Origin: Aquificaceae bacterium
GTDB lineage: Bacteria > Aquificota > Aquificia > Aquificales > Aquificaceae
Length of the DNA stretch: 19,150 nucleotides
NCBI GenBank assembly: GCA_015487365.1
Contig: WFPT01000101.1
Location: forward strand, 1 to 19,150
Reading direction: 5' to 3'
The position numbers and the translations under genes were made by a program. This document shows, piece after piece, positions 8,663 to 15,680 of this stretch (position 1 is its first letter; each line of letters begins with the position of its first letter). The notes under the pieces are model-generated. The model ran no database searches. It was not told where the DNA came from and was given only the letters and a program-made list of their open reading frames with translations.

Positions 8663-8677
8663 CTTAAACTATAATTT

Positions 8678-9325
8678 ATGTTTAACCTTGGAAAGCTCTT
8701 AGACGCCCTTTACCTTACCCAAAACTGTTGCCTTTACTGCCTTAAAGAGTTTAAACCAAGAGAGCAGGGCTACCTGTGCGAAGATTGCTTAAAGGAAGTT
8801 AAAAAGGACTTTTTTAGTTCTATAAGGATACCCTTTGTGGAGGAGGCAACCGCCTTTGGGAGGTATGGCGGGGTTTTGAGGGAGGTAATACTCTGTATAA
8901 AGTTTAAGGGGGTTTTGCCCCTTTGTAAGTTCTTAGGGGGAAGGATAAAGGATGACCTTAACTCCTTCGTGGAAAAGGTAAAACCTGACCTAATAACCTA
9001 CGTTCCCGTTTCCCTTTTTAGGTTTTGGGGTAGGGGCTTTTCCCACAACAGGGAAATCTTAAAGCACACAGGTTTAAACTTTGAAGGGGTTTTAAGGAGG
9101 GTGAAGCACTCAAAACCTTTGGCGGGAAAGGGCCTTGAAGAAAGGATTGAAGCGGTTATAAACTCCTACGAGCTTGTCAAAAGTGTAGAGGGGAAGAGGG
9201 TTTTGGTCTTTGACGATATAACTACGACCGGAAGCACAGCCTCTGAAATCGCAAGGGTTTTAATCCGAGGGGGGGCAAGGGAGGTATTCTTTTACTTTGT
9301 AGCGGTTGAAGGTTATAGAACTTGA
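8678..9325 (+). CDS. comF: ComF-family phosphoribosyltransferase-like protein
   Basis: A 215-residue ComF/GntX-type protein. The N-terminus has a zinc ribbon (Cys18-x2-Cys21 and Cys34-x2-Cys37; Cys17 adjoins). The C-terminal half is a type I phosphoribosyltransferase fold with the PRPP loop VLVFDDITTTGST at 175-187. Family motifs YVPVSLFRFWGRGFSHN and KHSKPLAGKGLEERIE lie between. ComFC proteins are needed for DNA uptake in competent bacteria and may act in DNA handling in others; the reaction is not settled. The gene diverges from ygfZ with only 15 bp between start codons. TATAAT at 8670-8675 is too close to the ATG to place transcription start upstream of it, so the promoter for this gene is unclear. 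Its stop codon is embedded in the -35 box of the HU promoter. Confidence 0.85.
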   Translation: MFNLGKLLDALYLTQNCCLYCLKEFKPREQGYLCEDCLKEVKKDFFSSIRIPFVEEATAFGRYGGVLREVILCIKFKGVLPLCKFLGGRIKDDLNSFVEKVKPDLITYVPVSLFRFWGRGFSHNREILKHTGLNFEGVLRRVKHSKPLAGKGLEERIEAVINSYELVKSVEGKRVLVFDDITTTGSTASEIARVLIRGGAREVFFYFVAVEGYRT

Positions 9326-9351
9326 CAAAATTCCGTTAAAGTAAGTATAAT
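9322..9351 (+). promoter_or_regulatory. Near-consensus sigma-70 promoter for the HU gene
   Basis: TTGACA at 9322-9327 and TATAAT at 9346-9351 are both perfect hexamers with an 18-bp spacer. Transcription would start near 9358, leaving a leader of about 25 nt before the HU start codon. The -35 hexamer overlaps the TGA stop of the comF-like gene (9323-9325). It is the strongest promoter visible in the window, in keeping with an abundant nucleoid protein. Confidence 0.85.
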
Positions 9352-9367
9352 CTTGGAAAAACCATGT

Positions 9368-9378
9368 AAAGGAGGTGA
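9368..9378 (+). promoter_or_regulatory. Strong Shine-Dalgarno sequence that fixes the HU start
   Basis: AAAGGAGGTGA, an almost complete match to the 16S rRNA 3' end, stands 4 nt upstream of ATG 9383. It decides for this start over the in-frame TTG at 9353, which would add ten residues not typical of HU. Confidence 0.9.
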
Positions 9379-9382
9379 GGCC

Positions 9383-9652
9383 ATGACCAAGGCGGAGATA
9401 GTTAGCAGGATGGCCCAGGAGGCAAACATAACCAAGAAGGAGGCGGAAGCCGCCCTCAAAGCTTTCGTTTCCGCACTAAGGGAAGCCCTTAAAAACGGAG
9501 AGAGGGTGCGCATACCCGGTCTGGGGGTATTCTCCGTAAGGGAAAGGAAGGAGAGGAAGGGGAGGAATCCCAGAACGGGGGAAGTTAGAACCATACCTAA
9601 GAGGAGGGTGGTCCATTTTAGGGCGGAAAAGTCTCTAAGGGACTCCCTCTAA
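9383..9652 (+). CDS. hup: HU-family histone-like DNA-binding protein
   Basis: An 89-residue HU/IHF-family protein that binds and bends DNA as a dimer and compacts the nucleoid. The sequence runs MTKAEIVSRMAQEANITKKEAE (helices 1 and 2), GERVRIPGLGVFSVRERKER (beta sheet), GRNPRTGE (DNA-intercalating arm with the family Pro) and IPKRRVVHFRAEKSLRDSL (C-terminal strand and helix). Length matches the family (about 90). Arg and Lys density in the arm is high, as in thermophile HUs. IHF alpha or beta cannot be excluded, but the sequence is closest to generic HU. It has its own strong promoter and Shine-Dalgarno sequence. The stop codon is 1 bp from the end of the convergent rnr gene, so the two transcripts must overlap unless termination occurs inside the neighbour. 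Confidence 0.95.
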   Translation: MTKAEIVSRMAQEANITKKEAEAALKAFVSALREALKNGERVRIPGLGVFSVRERKERKGRNPRTGEVRTIPKRRVVHFRAEKSLRDSL

Positions 9653-9653
9653 C

Positions 9654-11702
9654 TCACCCTTCCACGGTCAGGTCCATCTCCCCCTCCTCCTCCCTGACCG
9701 CCAAAATTCTAACCCTTACTCTATCACCCAAGCGGTAGCTCTTCCCACTCTTTACTCCTACCAACCTCTGGTTTTCTTCGTCAAAGATGTATTGGTCGTC
9801 CTTCAATTCCCTTAAACTTACCAAACCCTCTACCAAGACTTCCTTCAACTCTACGAAGAAGCCAAACTGGAACACCCCCGTAATTATCCCTTCAAAGGTT
9901 TCACCTACCTTATCCTTTAAGAGCCTTAGTTTCATCTTTTCAATGGCCTCCCTCTCTACCTCGTCCGCAAGCTCTTCCCTCCTGCTCAGGTGTTTCCCCA
10001 ACTCTTCCAGTTTCCTAACGGTCTTTTCGTAGTTTATCTCCTTGCCCATCAGTTGCTTTTTTAAGAGCCTATGAACCGTTAGGTCCGCATACCTCCTTAT
10101 GGGTGAGGTAAAGTGGGTGTAGGTAGGGAGGGCCAAGCCAAAGTGTCCCAAGTTGTGGGGTGAGTATTTTGCCCTCATCATACTGCGCAAAGTTAAAAAC
10201 TTTACCAAATTTTCTTCCTCCCTCCCCTCAAAGTCTTCTAAAATTTTTTGGAAGAACTTTGGATTCTGGTAATCCTTTGCCTTTACCCTGTAACCTAAGC
10301 TCTGTAAAATTCTTAAAAGTCTTTCCACCCTTTCAGGGTCGGGCTCTTCGTGAATCCTGTAAAGACAGGGGTAGGAGGTGTTGGTAAGGTGGCTGGCAAC
10401 AACAAAGTTTGCCAAAATCATAAACTGCTCTATTAACCTATGGACCAGGTGCCTCTGGTAGGGTAGGACCGCCTTTGGCTCTCCAAACTCATCCACTATA
10501 ACCTCCGATTCGGGTAGGTCAAAGTCTATGGAGCCTTCCTCCCACCTCTTCTTGTGGAGAATTCTGTAAAGGTTTTCCATGAGCCTTAAACTCCTACCGA
10601 TTTCTCCCCTACCCTCCTTTAAGATTTCCAAGGCTTGGTCGTAGGTGAGCCTTGCCTTACTCTTTATTATGCTCTCGTATATATCGTAGTATAAGATTTC
10701 CCCATCTTCGCTCACCTTTACCTCCACTGTGAAGGTGAGCCTTTCCTCACCTTCCATAAGGGAGCACAGGTAGGAGGATAGCTTTTCGGGGAGCATGGGG
10801 ATTGCCCTATCGGGTAAGTAAAAGGTAAAACCCCTCCTCCTTGCCTCCTTGTCAAGGTTGGTGTTCTCCTTAACGTAGTAGGAAACGTCCGCTATATGGA
10901 CGAAGAGCCTGTATCCGTCCCCTTCTCTTTTTATAGCTACCGCATCGTCAAAGTCCTTGGCCCTCTCTGGGTCTATGGTAAAGCAAACCTGCTCCCTCAG
11001 GTCCTTCCTCCTTTCAAACTCCTCCTGGGGAATCTCTTCCCTTATTTTATCCACCTCCTTTAAAACTTCCTTTGGAAACTCCAAGGGCAGTTCGTACTTC
11101 CTTATAAGTATTTCCACCATCAGATACTTTTCCGAGGGCTTACCCAAGGTTTCCACCACCCTTGCCTTAGGCCTCTTACTTTTACTGGGATATCTGAGGA
11201 TTTTTGCTACAACCACTTCCTTCTCTTTAAGGTTTTCCCCTTCCAGTATAAAGGTTAGATGCTTGTTTTCGTCCAAGGGCTCCAAGTAAAAGCCCTTTTT
11301 ATCCCTTTTAACTTTACCAACCACACTCTTTTTTGCCCTCTTTAAAATCCTTAAAACCCTTATTTCCTCCTTCCCCTTAAACTCTACCACCTTTGCCCTT
11401 ATATAGTCCCCCTCCATAAGCTTCCTCATCTCAAAGAAGGGTATGTATATTTGTCTTCCCTCCTGGGTTTCCAAGAAGCCAAAGCCCGCCGGGTTGGCTC
11501 GGACGTAACCCTCAACCACCCTTTCCCTAAGGCTGTACCTTCCGTTTTCTACAAGGAGCTTCCCCTCCCTTTTAAGTCTCCTAAGGGTTTTCTTCAACAG
11601 CTTCTTTTCCTTTTTCTTAAACAGACCTAAAACTTTAACCAACTCACTGAAACTCCTCCTCTTACCCCTTAAAGCTTCTATAATCCTCTCCTCTAAATCC
11701 AT
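9654..11702 (-). CDS. rnr: Ribonuclease R (RNB-family 3'-5' exoribonuclease)
   Basis: A 682-residue processive 3'-5' exoribonuclease able to degrade structured RNA. Order of domains: an N-terminal winged-helix region (about 1-58), cold-shock-like OB folds (about 60-195), the RNB catalytic domain (about 225-550) and a C-terminal S1 domain (about 600-680, FEGIITGVFQFGFFVEL). The metal-binding aspartates stand in IDPERAKDFDDA as Asp244, Asp250, Asp252 and Asp253, equivalent to E. coli Asp272/278/280/281. HIADVSYYV and HFTSPIRRYADLTVHRLL are further RNB signatures. The basic C-terminal tail of enterobacterial RNase R is absent, so it is shorter (E. coli 813). Its ATG overlaps the corA end by 10 bp. 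RNase R is preferred over RNase II because of the N-terminal helix domain. Confidence 0.96.
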   Translation of the reverse strand: MDLEERIIEALRGKRRSFSELVKVLGLFKKKEKKLLKKTLRRLKREGKLLVENGRYSLRERVVEGYVRANPAGFGFLETQEGRQIYIPFFEMRKLMEGDYIRAKVVEFKGKEEIRVLRILKRAKKSVVGKVKRDKKGFYLEPLDENKHLTFILEGENLKEKEVVVAKILRYPSKSKRPKARVVETLGKPSEKYLMVEILIRKYELPLEFPKEVLKEVDKIREEIPQEEFERRKDLREQVCFTIDPERAKDFDDAVAIKREGDGYRLFVHIADVSYYVKENTNLDKEARRRGFTFYLPDRAIPMLPEKLSSYLCSLMEGEERLTFTVEVKVSEDGEILYYDIYESIIKSKARLTYDQALEILKEGRGEIGRSLRLMENLYRILHKKRWEEGSIDFDLPESEVIVDEFGEPKAVLPYQRHLVHRLIEQFMILANFVVASHLTNTSYPCLYRIHEEPDPERVERLLRILQSLGYRVKAKDYQNPKFFQKILEDFEGREEENLVKFLTLRSMMRAKYSPHNLGHFGLALPTYTHFTSPIRRYADLTVHRLLKKQLMGKEINYEKTVRKLEELGKHLSRREELADEVEREAIEKMKLRLLKDKVGETFEGIITGVFQFGFFVELKEVLVEGLVSLRELKDDQYIFDEENQRLVGVKSGKSYRLGDRVRVRILAVREEEGEMDLTVEG

Positions 11703-12625
11703 CCCTTCTTCTTAACCCAGAGCATAAGTCCAAAGGTTAGAAAGAACATTAAGAGTAAAGAAAAGGGGTAGCCGTACTTCCAAGATAGCTCCGGCATGTA
11801 TTTAAAGTTCATCCCGTATATGCTGGCTATAAGGGTGGCTGGCATGAAGATGGTGGCTATTACGGTAAAGACCTTGGTGGCCTCGTTCTGCCTTATGGTT
11901 ATCAGTCCTAAAAGGGAGTTTTGAATGCTGTCAATCTTTTCCATGTAAAAGTTGGTGTAGTCCAGGAGGGTTTGTAAGTCCTCGGACAAAACTTTAATCT
12001 CCCTCTTACTTTCTGCGTTTATTATGGGACTCTTCAAAAGGTAGGAGAAGATTCTGAGCTTTTCGTTTATGAGCTCCCTTATGGTTATGTTGAGCTCGTC
12101 GTAGTATGCTATTTCCCTTATAAGCTCCTGGGACTGCTCTGAAAATATGCTGGACCATATTTTCCTTATCCTCAAAGCTAAGAGCTCTAAGCGGTCCCCC
12201 ATCCTATCCACTTCAATGTTTAAAATCCCGATAGGAACCTCCTCTGGAAACCTTACGAGTCTCCTTTCCTTCCTTAAATATAGGTTGAGGACCGGAACTT
12301 CCGTTTGCCTCAAACTTACCACAATCCTTCCCCTTATGTAGAACAAAACTCCATCGGTCCCTATGCTGTCCCTTTTTTGGTTAAGGAAGGAGAAATTTAC
12401 GTATATGGAGTTTCCCTTTTCGTAAAACTTAGAGCTTATTTCTATATCTCCAAAGATTTCCTTGGGAGGCATTTCAAAGCCCGTATTCTCATAAAGCCAC
12501 CTTATTTCCGTTTCGTTGGGCTCGTGGGCGTCTATCCAGACTACCCCCTCCCTTAAAAGCTCATAAATTTCCTCCCTTTTCCTTTCTTCAAAGCCGTTAA
12601 TCCTACTAACGTAAATCTTTATCAC
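11693..12625 (-). CDS. corA: CorA-type magnesium/divalent cation channel
   Basis: A 310-residue CorA-family inner-membrane Mg2+ channel. A long soluble alpha/beta and helical part (1-250) precedes two C-terminal membrane helices at about 252-271 and 287-305. The selectivity signature is YGMN at 270-273, directly followed by the loop motif MPEL (277-280). The C-terminus is basic (KKKGW), as expected on the cytoplasmic side. The long coiled helix before the first membrane span (QTLLDYTNFYMEKIDSIQNSLLGLITIRQNEATKVFTVIATIFMP, residues about 218-262) is typical of the stalk helix. It lies 11 bp after rimM and overlaps rnr by 10 bp. Co, Ni or Zn transport by related proteins is possible. Confidence 0.93.
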   Translation of the reverse strand: MIKIYVSRINGFEERKREEIYELLREGVVWIDAHEPNETEIRWLYENTGFEMPPKEIFGDIEISSKFYEKGNSIYVNFSFLNQKRDSIGTDGVLFYIRGRIVVSLRQTEVPVLNLYLRKERRLVRFPEEVPIGILNIEVDRMGDRLELLALRIRKIWSSIFSEQSQELIREIAYYDELNITIRELINEKLRIFSYLLKSPIINAESKREIKVLSEDLQTLLDYTNFYMEKIDSIQNSLLGLITIRQNEATKVFTVIATIFMPATLIASIYGMNFKYMPELSWKYGYPFSLLLMFFLTFGLMLWVKKKGWI

Positions 12626-12636
12626 AAATAAATATT

Positions 12637-13137
12637 TTAAAGGACCACCACTTCCTCCCTAACTATTATCCTGTTTTCCTTCCTATTTACTTCCAGAACG
12701 TAGTAGGAAGTAAAGGGTATCAGGTAGCGGCTTCCCACCTCAACGAGCTGGTAGGAGGGGGTTTCCAAAATCCCCGTAATCCTACCTAAGTATTCCCCTC
12801 CCTGCGTATAAACCTCCATCTTGGTTAGTTCAAACAGGTAAAACTCCTCCTCCCGAAGGGGAGGTAGGTCCTTGCTGTAACAAAAGATTTTAGCCCCCAC
12901 AAAATCTTTGGCCCTTTCTAAATCATCTACACCTTTAATCTTTAATACGTAAAGGTTTGCAAGCCTTTCCCAGTATTCCACCTCAAACTCCTCGTAATCT
13001 CCACCCTTTTTTTTAAAGAGGACTTTCCTCAGGCTTTCAAGGAAGTAATCTTCCGGTAAGACTTTAAGCTCCCCCCCTAAGCCGAAAGTGTCTAAAACTT
13101 TACCTACTACCACTACCTCATCCACAGCTCTTTGCAT
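12637..13137 (-). CDS. rimM: Ribosome maturation factor RimM
   Basis: A 166-residue RimM, which binds S19 and helps mature the 3' domain of 16S rRNA. The N-terminal domain shows VVVGKVLDTFGLGGELKVLP (about 8-28) and the C-terminal PRC-barrel shows FYLFELTKMEVYTQGGEYLGRITGI and YLIPFTSYYVLEVN. Length is in the family range (about 165-180). The ATG overlaps the end of the thioredoxin-like gene by 20 bp. A GTG four codons later (before DEVVVVGKV) is an alternative start; neither has a clear Shine-Dalgarno sequence. In many bacteria rimM sits between rpsP and trmD; here its neighbours are a lipoprotein and corA, so the classical cluster has been broken up. Confidence 0.92.
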   Translation of the reverse strand: MQRAVDEVVVVGKVLDTFGLGGELKVLPEDYFLESLRKVLFKKKGGDYEEFEVEYWERLANLYVLKIKGVDDLERAKDFVGAKIFCYSKDLPPLREEEFYLFELTKMEVYTQGGEYLGRITGILETPSYQLVEVGSRYLIPFTSYYVLEVNRKENRIIVREEVVVL

Positions 13138-13615
13138 AGTCTATAAACTTTAACCTTTTGTAGGCTTTACTTTTAACGTAGTTTAAAGCACAGAGCATGC
13201 CTTCCACTCCAAAGTAGCCCGGTAGTTCTAAAATAACCTCCCCGTCTCCCTTTAAGAAGAAGAGGCCCGGGAAGGAGGAAACCCCCAAATACCTTATAAG
13301 CTCCCTCTCCGTTCCAGAGAAGTCCTTTCCGTTTATCCTTATCTGAATGGGCCTAAAACTTTCATACTTTACCCTTATCAGCTCAAAGTCCTTTAAGCTT
13401 TCTTTAAGAAGCTCGTTTTCCTTTAAGTCCCTTTCAAGCTTTTTACAGAATATACAACCCCTGCTCTCCGCTATTAGGAGGGCGTAGGGCTTGTGGAACT
13501 TAATCTTTAAAGGTTTTACCTCCTCCTCCTTGGTGCAGGAAAGTAAGAATAAGAGAAGGACTAAGATTTGGCCAAGGACATTAAAACTTGAGCCTTTTCC
13601 TTTTTCCTTTCCCAT
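13118..13615 (-). CDS. Thioredoxin-like lipoprotein (SoxW-like)
   Basis: A 165-residue exported thioredoxin-fold protein. A short basic n-region (three Lys) and a hydrophobic stretch lead to the lipobox LLSC at 24-27, predicting lipidation at Cys27 and membrane anchoring outside the cytoplasm. The redox motif is CIFC (54-57) in ESRGCIFCKKLERDL, with a cis-proline at Pro116 in SSFPGLFF. Two further cysteines (142 and 164) lie late in the chain. SoxW-like or DsbE-like reductases of periplasmic partners look similar; the substrate is unknown. The start is well supported by GGAGGAGGT at 13622-13630 on its strand, 6 nt before the ATG, even though this puts the first 55 bp inside atpC. It overlaps rimM by 20 bp. 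Confidence 0.8.
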   Translation of the reverse strand: MGKEKGKGSSFNVLGQILVLLLFLLSCTKEEEVKPLKIKFHKPYALLIAESRGCIFCKKLERDLKENELLKESLKDFELIRVKYESFRPIQIRINGKDFSGTERELIRYLGVSSFPGLFFLKGDGEVILELPGYFGVEGMLCALNYVKSKAYKRLKFIDYAKSCG

Positions 13616-13950
13616 TCTGAGACCTCCTCCGCGGTCTTTGCCTCCGCAAGTTTTTTTACCGCTTCGTCAAAGAGCCTTTTTGCCTCCCCTAAGTCTATCT
13701 CTCCCCTTTGATACGCTTCTTCGGTTAGTATTAAAACCTTGTCGGGCCTTACATCTACAAATCCGTAGGTCACCACAAAACCCTTCTCCCTGTCTCCGTC
13801 AAAATACACCAAACCCGGTTTCAGTAGGCCCAGTAAATACATGTGGTTTTCCAAAACCCCTATTTCCCCCTCTACGGTAGGAACATTCACGCTTTCCACC
13901 TCCTTTGAAAAGGCTATACCCTTTGGCGTAATTATCTCAACCTTTATCAT
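13561..13950 (-). CDS. atpC: ATP synthase epsilon subunit
   Basis: A 129-residue F1 epsilon subunit, part of the central stalk that couples rotation to catalysis and can inhibit ATP hydrolysis. The N-terminal beta-sandwich shows IKVEIITPKGIAFSKEVESVNVPTVEGEIGVLENH and GFVVTYGFVDVRPDKVLILTEEA. The C-terminal helical pair begins at EIDLGEAKRLFDEAVKKLAEA. Length is normal (about 130-140). No other ATP synthase gene is nearby: hemN is 13 bp upstream and the thioredoxin-like lipoprotein gene overlaps its end by 55 bp. Expression with hemN is implied, so its stoichiometry with the other F1 subunits must be set from a different transcript. There is no clear Shine-Dalgarno sequence. Confidence 0.93.
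   Translation of the reverse strand: MIKVEIITPKGIAFSKEVESVNVPTVEGEIGVLENHMYLLGLLKPGLVYFDGDREKGFVVTYGFVDVRPDKVLILTEEAYQRGEIDLGEAKRLFDEAVKKLAEAKTAEEVSEWERKKEKAQVLMSLAKS
13622..13630 (-). promoter_or_regulatory. Shine-Dalgarno sequence inside atpC for the lipoprotein gene
   Basis: GGAGGAGGT on the minus strand, 6 nt before ATG 13615, lies wholly within the atpC coding sequence. It supports the long overlap between the two genes, since no other in-frame start codon precedes the signal peptide's hydrophobic core. Confidence 0.8.
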
Positions 13951-13963
13951 AATAAAAATTTTA

Positions 13964-15331
13964 TCAAACGGTCCTTGAAAAGGTTAGCTCCTTCTTATTC
14001 CTTAAATACTTATCAAAGACCATGGCTACGTTTCTTACCAGGAGCCTCCCAAGCTCAGTTATACTGATTCTGTCCTCCTTTAAGACCACAAGGCCGTCCC
14101 TTTCCAGCTCCTCTAACTCCTCCAACTCCCTTGAAAAGTAATCCTTAAAGTTTATGGAGAAGGCCCTTTCTACCTTTTTAAAATCAACCCCCAAGTTGCA
14201 CATAATGTCCATAATAACCTCCCTCCTTATGAGGTCGTCCTCGTCCATGATATAACCCCTGAAAGTAGGAAGCTTTCCTTCGTCTATGGCAAGGTAGTAG
14301 TGCCTTAAAGTCTTGTAGTTTTGAAAGTAAGAGTCCTTTAAGGTTCCAATGGAGGTTGCACCTACCCCTAAAAGCTCTACCCCCTTTCTGGTGGTGTAAC
14401 CCTGAAAGTTCCTCCAAAGCTCACCTTTCCTTTGGGCCAAGGTTAGCTCGTCCTCGGGTTTTGCAAAGTGGTCCATACCTATAAAGACGTAACCTCCTTC
14501 TTGAAAGAGTTCAACAGCACTTTTTAACATTTTTAGCTTTTCTTCGGGCTTTGGTAGGAGGTTTTTATCTATCTTCCTCTGTAAGGGTTTTAACCAGGGA
14601 ACGTAGGCAAAGTTAAAGACCGCAACCCTTTCCGGTGAAAGCTTTAAGGTAAATTCTAAGGTATTCTTAAAGTTTTTTGGGTTTTGGTTAGGTAGGCCGT
14701 AAATTAGGTCTATGTTTATAGAGTTAAAACCCTCCTCCCTAAGCCAGTCCATAACCTTTAACATAAGCTCTTTGCTTTGGAACCTGTTTATGGCCCTTTG
14801 AACCTCCTCGTTTATGTCCTGCAACCCCATGGAGATTCTGTTAAAGCCAAGCTCCTTTAAGGTTTTTACGTAATCCCTTGTAAGGAACCTTGGGTCAAGT
14901 TCAATAGAAATTTCCGCACCTTCTGTAAAGGAAAACCTCTTTAAAAACTCTTCCATAAGCTTTCTTAACTCCTCCTCCGTCAAAAAGTTTGGGGTTCCAC
15001 CACCAATATGAAACTGGTCTATTTTAAGCTCATTACCTAAGTATTTTTCAAGGAGGCTTAACTCCTTAAACAGATACTGCAAATACCTCCCACTTATATC
15101 CCTCCTCTTAGTTATCATAACGTTACAACCGCAGAACCAACAGGCACTTTCACAAAAGGGTATGTGAATGTAAAAGGAAAGGAGGGACCTCCTTCTGTAG
15201 AGCTCGTTAAGTTTCCTTTCGTAATCCTTATAGGTTATACTTTCTTTAAATTCGGTGGCGGGGGGGTATGAGGTGTAGCGGGGACCCGGCCTATCGTATT
15301 TTTTTATAAGCTTTTCATCAAAGACAACCAT
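13964..15331 (-). CDS. hemN: Oxygen-independent coproporphyrinogen III oxidase (radical SAM)
   Basis: Radical-SAM enzyme that oxidatively decarboxylates coproporphyrinogen III to protoporphyrinogen IX in heme synthesis without oxygen. From the ATG at 15331 the protein has 455 residues. The cluster motif is [15 protein letters not shown], giving Cys60, Cys64 and Cys67 plus the HemN-type fourth Cys69. The N-terminal [11 protein letters not shown] is the HemN signature that separates true HemN from Hem[11 protein letters not shown] and the GLPNQN region follow, and the C-terminal HemN domain is present. An ATG ten codons earlier (15361) is possible, but its extra residues do not match the family and would cover promoter-like DNA (TATATT at 15347-15342). 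No Shine-Dalgarno sequence is visible. First gene of the run hemN-atpC-lipoprotein-rimM-corA-rnr. Confidence 0.93.
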   Translation of the reverse strand: MVVFDEKLIKKYDRPGPRYTSYPPATEFKESITYKDYERKLNELYRRRSLLSFYIHIPFCESACWFCGCNVMITKRRDISGRYLQYLFKELSLLEKYLGNELKIDQFHIGGGTPNFLTEEELRKLMEEFLKRFSFTEGAEISIELDPRFLTRDYVKTLKELGFNRISMGLQDINEEVQRAINRFQSKELMLKVMDWLREEGFNSINIDLIYGLPNQNPKNFKNTLEFTLKLSPERVAVFNFAYVPWLKPLQRKIDKNLLPKPEEKLKMLKSAVELFQEGGYVFIGMDHFAKPEDELTLAQRKGELWRNFQGYTTRKGVELLGVGATSIGTLKDSYFQNYKTLRHYYLAIDEGKLPTFRGYIMDEDDLIRREVIMDIMCNLGVDFKKVERAFSINFKDYFSRELEELEELERDGLVVLKEDRISITELGRLLVRNVAMVFDKYLRNKKELTFSRTV

Positions 15332-15371
15332 AGCACTATTAAATATAGTCCCGTAGTCCAAAAGATTATTT

Positions 15372-15480
15372 TATGATTTTCGTTCAAAAATTTAATATAA
15401 GTTACATCATCTGATAAAAATCATAGCAGATTTTTTCTTAGAGAATCAAGGGTTAGAGCGTTTTCATGAGGAAAATCATA
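15372..15480. repeat. Three copies of a 9-bp word, AAAATCATA, one inverted
   Basis: AAAATCATA occurs on the plus strand at 15417-15425 and 15472-15480 and on the minus strand at 15380-15372. The first and third are extended to GAAAATCATA. Start-to-start spacings are 45 and 55 bp. The inverted pair flanks an AT-rich core just upstream of hemN. They could be operator half-sites; chance in AT-rich DNA is also possible. Confidence 0.4.
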
Positions 15481-15574
15481 GAAAAAATAGGGGGTATGGG
15501 GTATATTAAAAAAGGGGCTCCTTGGCAACTGAATAGGGAAAGTGCTCCAAAAAAGGTCAAAAAGGCCTAAAAGG

Positions 15575-15588
15575 GCCCTAATTAGGGC
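15575..15588. repeat. 14-bp perfect palindrome
   Basis: GCCCTAATTAGGGC is an uninterrupted palindrome of 14 bp, preceded by the shorter palindromes AGGCCT and GGGCCC at 15563-15578. It has the form of a dimeric regulator site. It lies about 240 bp before the hemN start and 400 bp before the HEPN-like gene, so its target is uncertain. Confidence 0.5.
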
Positions 15589-15613
15589 AACAGATGGGGT
15601 TTTTACTTTCTCT

Positions 15614-15634
15614 AAGCCTTGATTTTCAAGGCTT
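15614..15634. repeat. 9-bp stem hairpin without a T-tract
   Basis: AAGCCTTGA (15614-15622) and TCAAGGCTT (15626-15634) form a perfect 9-bp stem with a 3-nt loop. No T-run follows on either strand, so it is not a typical intrinsic terminator. It may be part of the neighbouring structured RNA or a protein-binding site. Confidence 0.45.
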
Positions 15635-15646
15635 TAAGATGGACCC

Positions 15647-15680
15647 TTGCAATCCCTAATGTGCCGGATGGAGTTGCAAC
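15647..15680 (+). repeat. Solitary CRISPR-repeat-like unit
   Basis: The 34-bp segment begins TTGCAATCCCTAATG and ends GATGGAGTTGCAAC. Its middle and end resemble, from memory, the CRISPR direct repeat of Aquifex aeolicus (shared words CCTAATGT, CCG, TGGAGTTG and a final AAC). The ends carry complementary TTGCAA words, as partly palindromic repeats do. No second intact copy follows at a spacer-like distance and no cas gene is in the window, so this is a lone or decayed unit, not an array. Confidence 0.4.

Larger units (their letters stand above)
15332..15646. other. Intergenic region upstream of hemN: AT-rich, with short repeats and a palindrome
   Basis: No protein-like reading frame was found here. 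The first ~150 bp are AT-rich and should hold the minus-strand hemN promoter. A TATATT at 15347-15342 (minus) would place transcription start a few bases before ATG 15331, but no good -35 box is visible. Three copies of AAAATCATA, a 14-bp palindrome and a 9-bp hairpin are listed separately. A poly-purine stretch near 15481-15520 and the series of GGCC-type words at 15561-15580 have no function I can assign. Confidence 0.6.

Noticed and set aside
9353..9382. Ten-codon longer N-terminus for HU from TTG 9353
   Set aside because: It would begin at about the predicted transcription start, and the Shine-Dalgarno sequence clearly serves ATG 9383.
9313..9594. 93-codon minus-strand frame opposite HU
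   Set aside because: It covers the HU gene, which has a consensus promoter, a strong Shine-Dalgarno sequence and clear family motifs.
15332..15361. Ten-codon longer HemN from ATG 15361
   Set aside because: The extra residues do not match the family and the DNA has promoter-like content; ATG 15331 gives the normal HemN N-terminus.
15614..15634. Intrinsic terminator
   Set aside because: Good stem, but no T-run after it on either strand and no gene ending nearby.
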